This document shows, piece after piece, positions 17,003-23,834 of a stretch of DNA of 40,339 nt. Both the position numbers and the translations under genes were made by a program. The stretch lies in contig CACLXJ010000007.1 of NCBI GenBank assembly GCA_902610845.1, positions 1-40,339 on the forward strand, read 5' to 3'. The stretch's first letter is position 1; each line of letters starts with the position of its first letter. The notes under the pieces are model-generated. The model saw only the letters and a program-made list of their open reading frames with translations, was not told where the DNA came from and did no database searches. The stretch is from an uncultured Alphaproteobacteria bacterium (GTDB taxonomy: Bacteria; Pseudomonadota; Alphaproteobacteria; HIMB59; GCA-002718135).

Positions 17003-18466
17003 ATGAATAATATAAATGAATATCAATCTAAGTGGGAGTCTATAAAAAAACATGAAACTCCAAGTTGGTTTAAAAAAGCTAAGTTTGGAATTTATGCTCA
17101 TTGGGGACCTTACTCAGTTCCTGCAGCAGGACCAAATGTTACTTGGTATCCGTATTGGATGTATAGAGAGCCAAGCCCTCAATTTGATTACCATGTAAAA
17201 AATTTTGGTCACCCTTCAAAATTTGGATATAAAGATTTTATTCCCATGTTTACTGCTGAAAAATTTGATGCTGAAGAATGGGCAGATTTATATTCAAGAT
17301 CAGGTGCGAAATTTGCAGGACCGGTTGCAGAACATCATGATGGTTTCCCCATGTGGAATTGCTCAGACACTGAATGGTGCGCTTCTAAAATGGGACCAAA
17401 AAGAGATGTTGTTGGTGAATTAGAAAAAGCAATAAGAGGTAAAGGAATGAAATATATGGTTGCAATGCATCATGCTGAGAATTGGTATTTTTTTCCTCAT
17501 TGGAATAAAGACTTTGATACTTCTAAGAAAGAATATGAAGGTTTATATGGTGAACTTCACAATTTAGATAATAGTGGTAATCAAGCAATTTATCCTGATC
17601 ACTGGGGAAGAAAAACAGAAAGCCAAGATAAGCCTAGTAAAGCGTTTCATGATCGTTGGTTAAATAGACTAAAAGAGGTAGTTGATAATTACCGCCCTGA
17701 TTACGTTTGGTTTGATTTTGGTATTAGATATATTCATGAAAAATACAAAAAAGATTTCCTTTCATATTATTATAATAAGGAGAAAGAGTGGGGGAGTGAA
17801 GTTGTTGTATCCTATAAATGGCATGACCTACCTCCTGGCTCTGGTTTATTGGATCTAGAATTAGGAAGAGAGTCAGAGTTAACACACTATGACTGGATCA
17901 CAGATACTACAGTTCATGATGGAAGTGCATGGGCTTATATGAAAGACTCTGAATATAAATCAACAACTGATTTAGTTCATTACTTAATAGATAATGTAAG
18001 TAAAAATGGATATATGCTTCTAAATATTGGACCGAAACCTGATGGAACTATTCCGGATGAGGATAAAAGTCTTTTAGAAGGTATTGGCAAATGGCTTGAA
18101 GTAAGTGGAGAAGCAATTTTTGATACTGAAACTTGGGATCAATATGGAGAAGGACCAACAGAAATGACTGAAGCTGGGCCATTTTCTGATAATCGTGCAA
18201 AACTTAAATATACAGCTCAAGACTTTCGTTTTACCACTAAAGGAAACTCTCTTTATGCGACTGCACTGGGTTGGCCGAGTAAAGATTTTACAATAGAGAG
18301 TATGGATAAGCTCTTTGATAATGAAGTGGAGTCAGTTGAACTTCTTGGAAGTAATGAAAAAGTTGAATGGAAACAAACAAAAGAGGGTCTTCACATTACT
18401 AGACCAGATAACAAACCTTGTGACCATGCAGTTAGTTTCAAGATCAATAGAAAGGAAAATCTTTAA
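17003..18466 (+). CDS. Cytoplasmic alpha-L-fucosidase (glycoside hydrolase family 29)
   Basis: Releases L-fucose from fucosides with retention of configuration. The 487-residue protein has the GH29 barrel start WFKKAKFGIYAHWGPYSVPA, then AEHHDGFPMWN and MVAMHHAENW. DYVWFDFG carries the probable nucleophile D238. A C-terminal beta domain (about 370-487) follows. There is no signal peptide or membrane anchor, so cleavage is cytoplasmic and the substrate must be imported whole by the co-encoded CUT1 system. A TTG at 17000 precedes the ATG; the ATG at 17003, 5 bases after AGGAG, is the likely start. The stop abuts the mutarotase ATG. Confidence 0.94.
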   Translation: MNNINEYQSKWESIKKHETPSWFKKAKFGIYAHWGPYSVPAAGPNVTWYPYWMYREPSPQFDYHVKNFGHPSKFGYKDFIPMFTAEKFDAEEWADLYSRSGAKFAGPVAEHHDGFPMWNCSDTEWCASKMGPKRDVVGELEKAIRGKGMKYMVAMHHAENWYFFPHWNKDFDTSKKEYEGLYGELHNLDNSGNQAIYPDHWGRKTESQDKPSKAFHDRWLNRLKEVVDNYRPDYVWFDFGIRYIHEKYKKDFLSYYYNKEKEWGSEVVVSYKWHDLPPGSGLLDLELGRESELTHYDWITDTTVHDGSAWAYMKDSEYKSTTDLVHYLIDNVSKNGYMLLNIGPKPDGTIPDEDKSLLEGIGKWLEVSGEAIFDTETWDQYGEGPTEMTEAGPFSDNRAKLKYTAQDFRFTTKGNSLYATALGWPSKDFTIESMDKLFDNEVESVELLGSNEKVEWKQTKEGLHITRPDNKPCDHAVSFKINRKENL

Positions 18467-18790
18467 ATGATACGCTTAGGCATGACTCTTGGTGTTAGAG
18501 AAGATAAGATTGATGAATATAAAAGATTACATGCAAATGTATGGCCAGAAGTTTTAGATAATTTGACAGAACTTAATTTTAAAAACTTTTCTATCTATTT
18601 ACATAAAAACACATTATTTGGTTACATGGAATATCACGGAGATAATCTTGAAAGAGATAACAAATTAATGGCTGAAAATACCAAGGTACAAGAATGGTGG
18701 AGTTTATGTGGACCATGTCAAGTTCCAGATCCAAATAGGAAAAAGGGTGAGTGGTGGTCAATAATGGAAGAGGTCTTTCACCACAATTAA
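18467..18790 (+). CDS. L-rhamnose/L-fucose mutarotase family protein
   Basis: A 107-residue ferredoxin-fold sugar mutarotase of the RhaM-like family (not FucU), speeding interconversion of alpha and beta sugar anomers. Family marks are RLGMTLGVREDKIDEYKRLH with H22, VWPE (26-28), YSI-like FSIYLH and the C-terminal WW pairs (EWWSLCGP, EWWSIM). It starts immediately after the fucosidase stop. GH29 enzymes release one anomer, so a mutarotase here probably supplies the anomer that the fucose dehydrogenase uses. L-fucose rather than L-rhamnose is inferred from context. Confidence 0.9.
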   Translation: MIRLGMTLGVREDKIDEYKRLHANVWPEVLDNLTELNFKNFSIYLHKNTLFGYMEYHGDNLERDNKLMAENTKVQEWWSLCGPCQVPDPNRKKGEWWSIMEEVFHHN

Positions 18791-18799
18791 TATTTAAAT

Positions 18800-19696
18800 A
18801 TGAAAACAAAAATATGCTCAATCGGTGAAGCTATGATTGAGATTTCAAATATAAAAGATAGTTTTTACAATCAATCATTTGCTGGTGATACACTTAATTT
18901 TTGTAATTATCTTGATAAGAAAAAATTAAACGCTTTTTTTTTAAGTGCCATTGGAAAATCTGAAATAAATCAATCTCTTTTAGAATTTATCAAATCTAAA
19001 AAAATTTCAACGAAACATATAAAACAAATTAACCAATTTGAAGTCGGATTATATTTAATAAAAAATAAAATTAATGGAGAAAAGCAATTTTTCTATTGGA
19101 GAAATGAAAGTGCAGCGAAACAATACTTTAATAGTATTGATTTTTTAAATTTATATAATGAGCTTAAAAATTTTGACTACATATATTTTTCTGGCATTAC
19201 TCTTTCAATAATACACATATCAAAACTAAATAATTTTATTAAATTATTAAGGCTTCTAAAAAATAAAAAAATAAAAATAGTTTTTGATTTTAATATTCGT
19301 CCAAGTCGATGGAATAAAAAAAATTTAAATAAATTTTTTGACTCAGTCCTAAAATTTGTAGATATATGTTTTTTATCTGGTGAAGATATGAATTATTGGA
19401 AAAATAAAAACAATATCAAGTCTTATGAACAAATACTTAGGAAATATAAAATTAAACATAGTATATTCAGAAAAAATGCTGAAATTACCTATGTATTTTT
19501 AAACAAAATTAAGCATGTTTTTAAGAATAAATTAATCAAAAGAGTAGTTGATACCTCAGGTGCCGGCGATGGATTTAATGCTGCTTATTTATCAAATTTT
19601 ATTGTAAATAATGATCCAGTTTTAGCATTAAAAGCTGGTAGCAGTTTAGGTTCTAAAATAGTAATGAAAAAAGGCGCTATAGTAGATGTTAAATAA
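18800..19696 (+). CDS. kdgK: 2-keto-3-deoxygluconate kinase (PfkB family)
   Basis: Phosphorylates KDG to KDPG with ATP. It has 298 residues. The N-terminal CSIGEAMIEI and the sugar-binding FAGDTLNFCNYL are typical of KdgK. The C-terminal PfkB motif DTSGAGDGFNAAY (251-263) contains catalytic base D257 and the anion hole. It overlaps eda by 11 bases, so substrate passes from kinase to aldolase within one transcript. The likely sources of KDG are mannonate dehydratase at the left end of the window and other uronate routes. Sequence is more A/T- and Lys-rich than the fucosidase gene next to it, the usual look of low-expression genes here. Confidence 0.92.
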   Translation: MKTKICSIGEAMIEISNIKDSFYNQSFAGDTLNFCNYLDKKKLNAFFLSAIGKSEINQSLLEFIKSKKISTKHIKQINQFEVGLYLIKNKINGEKQFFYWRNESAAKQYFNSIDFLNLYNELKNFDYIYFSGITLSIIHISKLNNFIKLLRLLKNKKIKIVFDFNIRPSRWNKKNLNKFFDSVLKFVDICFLSGEDMNYWKNKNNIKSYEQILRKYKIKHSIFRKNAEITYVFLNKIKHVFKNKLIKRVVDTSGAGDGFNAAYLSNFIVNNDPVLALKAGSSLGSKIVMKKGAIVDVK

Positions 19697-20246
19697 TCAC
19701 TTAAAATCGGATCTCCATAAACAACAAGTATTGCCAATTTTAAACACAACAAATCTTGAGAATGATATTTCAAGATTAAAAAAATATTTAAATCAAAATA
19801 AATCAATTAAATATTTCGAAATAACATTAAGAGAAAAAGAATCTTTTTCTATTGCTTTAGAATTAAAAAAATATTTTTCTGATTGTAAATTTGGACTAGG
19901 CTCTGTTTTAACAAAAGAAGATTTAATTAGAGGTCAAGATCATAACTTTAGCTTTTTTGTTTCTCCTGGAATTATTGATGAGATTTTAGAAATTAATAAT
20001 TTATTATATATTCCTGGAGCTGAAACAGTTAGTGAGTTTATACATCTTAATAAAAAAGGTTATAAAATAATTAAATTTTTTCCAGCAAATTTAAATGGAG
20101 AGCAAAAAAAATTACAATCAATTGAAAATATTCTAAAGGATATAAAATTTATTCCAACAGGTGGGGTTAATAAAGATAATATTAATAAATATCTAGATTT
20201 AAAAAATGTTTTATGTGTTGGGACTTCAAATTTTGAAGAATTTTAA
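19686..20246 (+). CDS. eda: KDPG aldolase (2-dehydro-3-deoxyphosphogluconate aldolase)
   Basis: Class I aldolase cleaving KDPG to pyruvate and glyceraldehyde-3-phosphate. It has 186 residues, shorter than the usual about 205-213. The Schiff-base lysine is K130 in IKFFPA. E45 and R49 (FEITLR) are the catalytic Glu and substrate Arg; FVSPG and PTGGV form the phosphate-binding side. It overlaps kdgK by 11 bases. It might also accept 2-keto-3-deoxy-fuconate-like substrates, but nothing in the sequence shows this. Its TAA shares the tetramer TTAA with the stop of the convergent ureohydrolase gene. Confidence 0.92.
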   Translation: MLNNHLKSDLHKQQVLPILNTTNLENDISRLKKYLNQNKSIKYFEITLREKESFSIALELKKYFSDCKFGLGSVLTKEDLIRGQDHNFSFFVSPGIIDEILEINNLLYIPGAETVSEFIHLNKKGYKIIKFFPANLNGEQKKLQSIENILKDIKFIPTGGVNKDNINKYLDLKNVLCVGTSNFEEF

Positions 20247-21181
20247 TTTACTTTTGTCATTGTACAAAGCATTTCAAAGGCAATTGTTGCTCCTACTAAT
20301 GAAGTCATATTATTTACATCAAATGGTGGTGATACCTCTACAACATCACCTCCTACAAAATTGATTTTGTTTAGTGCTCTTATAATAGTTTGTGCCTCTC
20401 TCACATTAAAGCCTCCAACTTCTGGAGTTCCAGTACCTGGTGCAAAAGTTGGGTCTATTCCATCAATATCAAATGTAAAATAAGTATCTGTATTAGCTAG
20501 AACTTCATAAATTTTTTCAATACATTTATTAAATCCCATTTCATAATAATCATCTATAGTAATAATAGTTACACCTTGTTCTCTAGTCCAACTCAAATCT
20601 TCAGGATCATATAAAGCCCCACGAAGACCAAGGATTACATATTTTTTTGCATCTATTAGATTTTCTTCTATAGCTCTTCTAAATGGTGTTCCATGAGTAT
20701 ATTTAAATCCTCCAAAATAAGTGTCCCAAGTATCAGAATGAGAATCAAACTGAAATAAACCTATTGGTTTTTCTTTTGCAATACCTCTAAGAATTGGTAG
20801 GCTAATTAAATGATCACCTCCAATTGACAATGGTATTGTTTTGGAATTATAAATATTTGAGTAAAATTTTTCTATTTTATCTAAACTATCATTTAAGTCC
20901 GCTGGATTTACCGGACAATCACCAATATCTGCAATATTAAATTTATCATAAGGGCTCTTAAGTGAAACAGGGTGATAAAGCCTTACAAGTGATGATGAAT
21001 TTCTAATTTCTCTAGGACCATGTCTAGCTCCAGGTCTATTAGTAGTTCCTCCATCCCATGGTACACCTGCAATACAGTAGTCTAATTTATTTAACTCTTT
21101 CACAACAGGTAAACGAAAAAAAGTAGCAACATCAGCAAAGCGAGGAGTTTCCATGCTAGATAGAGGTTTAATTTGAGTCAT
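20243..21181 (-). CDS. Ureohydrolase of the agmatinase/guanidinobutyrase family
   Basis: Hydrolyses a guanidino compound to urea and an amine; 312 residues. The binuclear Mn site is read from SIGGDH, FDSHSD and FDIDGIDP, and PGTGTPEVGG is a family loop. RPGARHGPREIR is typical of the SpeB clade. The spacing and HGTPFRRAIEE, with LGLRGALYDPED, resemble guanidinobutyrase or guanidinopropionase more than classical agmatinase. Substrate is left open. It faces the eda gene (sharing the stop tetramer) and diverges from the peroxiredoxin gene, 48 bases from its ATG. Confidence 0.88.
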   Translation of the reverse strand: MTQIKPLSSMETPRFADVATFFRLPVVKELNKLDYCIAGVPWDGGTTNRPGARHGPREIRNSSSLVRLYHPVSLKSPYDKFNIADIGDCPVNPADLNDSLDKIEKFYSNIYNSKTIPLSIGGDHLISLPILRGIAKEKPIGLFQFDSHSDTWDTYFGGFKYTHGTPFRRAIEENLIDAKKYVILGLRGALYDPEDLSWTREQGVTIITIDDYYEMGFNKCIEKIYEVLANTDTYFTFDIDGIDPTFAPGTGTPEVGGFNVREAQTIIRALNKINFVGGDVVEVSPPFDVNNMTSLVGATIAFEMLCTMTKVN

Positions 21182-21229
21182 AAAAGTATCTTATGGTATA
21201 TAGGTTTGGATTATACAAGACAAATCAAT

Positions 21230-21772
21230 ATGGATTATAGCAAATTTCCTAAACCGCAAAATGATGGAAAAGCAGATCATCTTTTAAATAAGTTTTTGCC
21301 AGATATTTCTCTTAAAAATCAACAGGGAAATCTATTAAAAATAAAAAGATCTGACACTTTTCGTTTAATTTTATATTTTTATCCTATGACAGGTAATCCT
21401 AATGAAAGTTTACCTAAAAATTGGAATCAAACACCAGGAGCCATTGGGTGTACTGTGGAGACCTGTTGTTTTAGAGATAACTATGAAGAGTTAATCAAAC
21501 TAAATGCGCTGCCTATAGGAATATCCACTCAAACAATAGATTATATTAAGGAAATGACAGATAGATTAGTAATTCCTTATGATGTTTTAAGTGATTCAGA
21601 AAATATTTTGCTCAATTCGTTAAAAATGCCAAATTTTGAAATTGAAAACAAAATTTATTTTAAAAGATTAACTCTTATTGTGGAAAAAAATATTGTTAAA
21701 AAAGTATTCTATCCTATTTTTCCTCCTAACAAACATATAAATGAAGTTCTACAATGGCTAAAAGCAAACTAA
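21230..21772 (+). CDS. Peroxiredoxin (BCP/PrxQ-like thiol peroxidase)
   Basis: Reduces hydroperoxides using a redox Cys. From the ATG at 21230 it has 180 residues. FRLILYFYPMTGNP and GCTVETCCFRDNYEEL are the AhpC/TSA core. C74 is the probable peroxidatic Cys and C79 (with C80 beside it) the resolving Cys five residues on, the PrxQ/BCP arrangement. The common TPGCT motif is expanded here to TPGAIGCT. An in-frame TTG at 21173 would extend it into the divergent ureohydrolase gene and is not favoured. Its 3' end overlaps the next gene by 19 bases. Confidence 0.85.
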   Translation: MDYSKFPKPQNDGKADHLLNKFLPDISLKNQQGNLLKIKRSDTFRLILYFYPMTGNPNESLPKNWNQTPGAIGCTVETCCFRDNYEELIKLNALPIGISTQTIDYIKEMTDRLVIPYDVLSDSENILLNSLKMPNFEIENKIYFKRLTLIVEKNIVKKVFYPIFPPNKHINEVLQWLKAN

Positions 21773-22089
21773 CTTTTTTTTTATTTTCTGTATTTTTGTG
21801 TTTTTCTAACCTATCAATAGCTAATCCTAATATAGATCAATGGTTAGAGTCAGAGAAATCTTATAAAGATCTTATTAATGAAGGATTTGAAGTAAAGAGC
21901 TACGCTATAAGTGATATTGAGGTTGGAAATGATTTAACAATAATCTTATTTGTTACAGTTCTCCAAAAAGATAACGAATTATATGAGTGTCAGGAATATC
22001 AAACTATAGATAAAAATGTTGAGACTTTAGATATGAACTTAATATGTAAAGAATTAGTTCAACCTTATGAAAGAGGTATAGGAACCTAG
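21754..22089 (+). CDS. Small secreted protein of unknown function
   Basis: A 111-residue protein with a clear signal peptide (KSK, hydrophobic LTFFLFSVFLCF, cleavage after SIA). The mature part is about 88 residues, acidic, with two Cys (YECQEY and LICKEL) that could form a disulphide in the periplasm. I recognise no family. It overlaps the peroxiredoxin gene by 19 bases, so it is probably co-transcribed. Its TAG stop sits in the palindrome GAACCTAGGTTC, whose central CTAG also supplies the stop of the convergent NUDIX gene. Confidence 0.7.
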   Translation: MAKSKLTFFLFSVFLCFSNLSIANPNIDQWLESEKSYKDLINEGFEVKSYAISDIEVGNDLTIILFVTVLQKDNELYECQEYQTIDKNVETLDMNLICKELVQPYERGIGT

Positions 22090-22667
22090 GTTCGTTCAAT
22101 GTTTAAAAAAAACCATTGTAATGCTATTAGTGTAAGTCCATTTAAAATTTCTTTTTTATTCATCTTTGTTTTTACCTCATCAAAACTATAACTTTTAACT
22201 AATATATCCTCATTTTCATTCTCTAGACCTCTTATAATTTCTTTATCTGGAGCAATTACCTCGCCTAAAAAAAGATTATAAAAAGATTCGGATGATCCTG
22301 GAGCTGGAAAGTAACCTTGTATAGATGTAAGATTGCTTACTTCACATCCAGTTTCTTCCAAGCATTCTCTCTTTGCGGTATCCACTGGAGTTTCACCGGG
22401 GTCAATTATTCCAGCAACTATTTCATCTAGATAATTTTGACTATCTTTAGAAATTGTTCCTGGTCTGAACTGTTGAATTAAAATAATTTTTTTATTTACA
22501 GGGTCATATGGTAAGACTGCAGATACTTGTGAGCCACCAAATAACTCTCTTTTTATTTCATTACTCCAATTTCCATCATATTTTTTATATTTAAGAATTA
22601 CTTCATTCATTTTAAAGAAACCATTGTGAATATTCTTTTTATCTAAAATTTTAAATTTTGGACTCAT
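22086..22667 (-). CDS. NUDIX hydrolase, ADP-ribose pyrophosphatase-like
   Basis: A 193-residue NUDIX protein that likely splits ADP-ribose (or a similar nucleoside diphosphate sugar) to AMP and a sugar phosphate. The Nudix box reads GIIDPGETPVDTAKRE then CLEETG, matching GX5EX7REUXEEXGU. Upstream AVLPYDPVNKKIILIQQFRPG and downstream GYFPAPGSSES are typical of the NudF/ADPRase group. It diverges from msrA with 40 bases between starts, and shares its stop tetramer CTAG with the preceding plus-strand gene. Confidence 0.9.
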   Translation of the reverse strand: MSPKFKILDKKNIHNGFFKMNEVILKYKKYDGNWSNEIKRELFGGSQVSAVLPYDPVNKKIILIQQFRPGTISKDSQNYLDEIVAGIIDPGETPVDTAKRECLEETGCEVSNLTSIQGYFPAPGSSESFYNLFLGEVIAPDKEIIRGLENENEDILVKSYSFDEVKTKMNKKEILNGLTLIALQWFFLNIERT

Positions 22668-22672
22668 AAAAA

Positions 22673-22700
22673 TTGATATATTTTATATTACATATATATT
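22673..22700 (+). promoter_or_regulatory. Promoter candidate for msrA, giving a leaderless transcript
   Basis: TTGATA (22673-22678), 16 bases, then TATATT (22695-22700). The expected start of transcription about 7 bases on falls at the msrA ATG (22708). A perfect TATAAT at 22701-22706 is too close to the ATG to serve it. No Shine-Dalgarno is present. Called by eye. Confidence 0.4.
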
Positions 22701-22707
22701 TATAATT

Positions 22708-23169
22708 ATGGAAAAAGCATTATTTGGTGCAGGTTGTTTCTGGGGTGTGGAAGAAACATTTTGTAAGACTTCAGGTGTAATAAACACCTTAGTTGGTTAT
22801 TCCGGAGGTGATACTATCAACCCTTCTTATGAAAGTGTTTGCCAAGGAAATACAAATCATACTGAGGTTGTTTTAGTTGAATTTGATAATTCTAAAATAT
22901 CTTATGAAGATCTTCTGATGGTTTTCTGGAAGTGTCATGATCCTACTACTTTAAATAGACAAGGTCCCGATATTGGAACACAATACAGATCAGCAATCTA
23001 TTATTACAACGAAGATCAAAAAAATAAATCTATTCATTCTAAAAATGAATATGCTAGTAGTGGTGGATTAAATATTGTTACTGAAATATCAGAAGCTAAG
23101 GAATTTTATAAAGCTGAAGAATATCATCAAAAATATATCCAAAAAACAGGTTTACACTGCGTTATATAG
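22708..23169 (+). CDS. msrA: Peptide methionine-(S)-S-oxide reductase
   Basis: Repairs oxidised methionine using thioredoxin. At 153 residues it is a compact MsrA. Catalytic C10 lies in GAGCFWGVEETF; GYSGG, the NHTEVV segment and FWKCHDPTTLNRQGPDIGTQ are all family hallmarks, as is the EEYHQKY motif near the end. A C-terminal Cys (HCVI) may resolve the disulphide. No signal peptide, so cytosolic. No Shine-Dalgarno; see the promoter entry just upstream. Confidence 0.96.
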   Translation: MEKALFGAGCFWGVEETFCKTSGVINTLVGYSGGDTINPSYESVCQGNTNHTEVVLVEFDNSKISYEDLLMVFWKCHDPTTLNRQGPDIGTQYRSAIYYYNEDQKNKSIHSKNEYASSGGLNIVTEISEAKEFYKAEEYHQKYIQKTGLHCVI

Positions 23170-23189
23170 ATTAATTCTTTAGAGAACTA

Positions 23190-23372
23190 ATGTCTGTCGA
23201 TTTTTATTACGCATTTTTAACAGGCTGGGTAATACTTTTATTATTTTGGAGTACTATTGTTTTCTTTATATATTTGAGAAAACCTCCTAAATCCAAATTA
23301 ACTAAAAGTTTTGTAATCAAATCCTATCTGTTTTTTTTGGCACTATTGTTTATAATTTTATTTTTTCGATAA
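23190..23372 (+). CDS. Small two-span membrane protein of unknown function
   Basis: A 60-residue open frame whose product has two hydrophobic segments (about residues 8-28 and 42-59) separated by a basic loop (RKPPKSKLTK), as expected of a hairpin in the inner membrane with the loop in the cytosol. It starts 20 bases after msrA and is probably co-transcribed. No family recognised. Length and composition leave some risk that it is not expressed. Confidence 0.5.
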   Translation: MSVDFYYAFLTGWVILLLFWSTIVFFIYLRKPPKSKLTKSFVIKSYLFFLALLFIILFFR

Positions 23373-23523
23373 ACCGATTCGTTTTTCTTATAAATTATGT
23401 ATCAACATATAGTAGGTCTAAAAGATTAAAATACTAACATATTGATAATTAACAAATTTTTTATATTTAGTATTGAATACTAGTTTTTTCATAAATATAA
23501 ACTAACTCATTTAGTAAAATATT
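23373..23523. promoter_or_regulatory. 151-base gap before the GcrA-like gene
   Basis: One of the longest gaps in the window. It contains a GATTC (GANTC class, 23376-23380) and an inverted repeat TAGTATT-G-AATACTA at 23468-23482, 41 bases before the ATG. No RNA gene is visible. It probably holds the promoter of the GcrA-like gene; no confident -35/-10 pair was found. Confidence 0.3.
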
Positions 23524-23748
23524 ATGTCTATATTAAAAAATTATTTTAAACAAAACAGTGTGATGCTCAGTTTCTCAAGTTGCCAATGGCCAATTGGCGA
23601 TCCTCAGGAAAAAGACTTTCATTTTTGTGAGGCTGATACCGTTGCTGGTAAACCTTATTGTCAGAGCCACTGTGATGTTGCCTACATTGACGAAAAAGAG
23701 CTAAAAAAACAAAAAGATGCTCAAAAAAATCGTCCAATTGCTGCTTAA
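23524..23748 (+). CDS. Truncated GcrA-family protein (sigma-factor-interacting domain only)
   Basis: A 74-residue protein matching the C-terminal part of GcrA, the alphaproteobacterial cell-cycle regulator. CQWPIGDP (20-27), DFHFCEAD (31-38) and GKPYCQSHCDVAY (42-54) are the family signature, with C20, C35, C46 and C50/H49 as possible metal or structural ligands. In Caulobacter, GcrA is about 173 residues, with an N-terminal DNA-binding domain reading methylated GANTC sites and a C-terminal domain binding sigma70. Here the N-terminal domain is absent: only about 19 residues precede the signature. It may bind RNA polymerase without its own DNA targeting. The only neighbouring clue is cfa downstream. 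Confidence 0.8.
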   Translation: MSILKNYFKQNSVMLSFSSCQWPIGDPQEKDFHFCEADTVAGKPYCQSHCDVAYIDEKELKKQKDAQKNRPIAA

Positions 23749-23798
23749 GTCTAAATCAACAAATTATTTTCTCATTAAATGTTAATAATTTAGAGTTA

Positions 23799-23826
23799 TT
23801 GACATAAGTAATGATTTTCTTAAAAT
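23799..23826 (+). promoter_or_regulatory. Promoter candidate for cfa, giving a leaderless transcript
   Basis: A consensus -35 TTGACA (23799-23804), 16 bases, then TAAAAT (23821-23826). The ATG at 23835 lies 9 bases after the -10, so transcription would begin at or within a base or two of the start codon. No Shine-Dalgarno is present. Best-looking sigma70-type promoter in the window. Confidence 0.55.
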
Positions 23827-23834
23827 AATAAATC

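Noticed and set aside
17205-17423. Overlapping open frame inside the fucosidase gene
   Set aside because: Out of frame with a clear GH29 gene and shows no family features.
21173-21229. TTG-started extension of the peroxiredoxin
   Set aside because: It would overlap the divergent ureohydrolase start, has no Shine-Dalgarno, and adds 19 residues that do not resemble a peroxiredoxin N-terminus.
22082-22093. GAACCTAGGTTC as a terminator for the convergent genes
   Set aside because: It is a loopless 12-base palindrome with no T run on either side, so it would not form a stable terminator hairpin.
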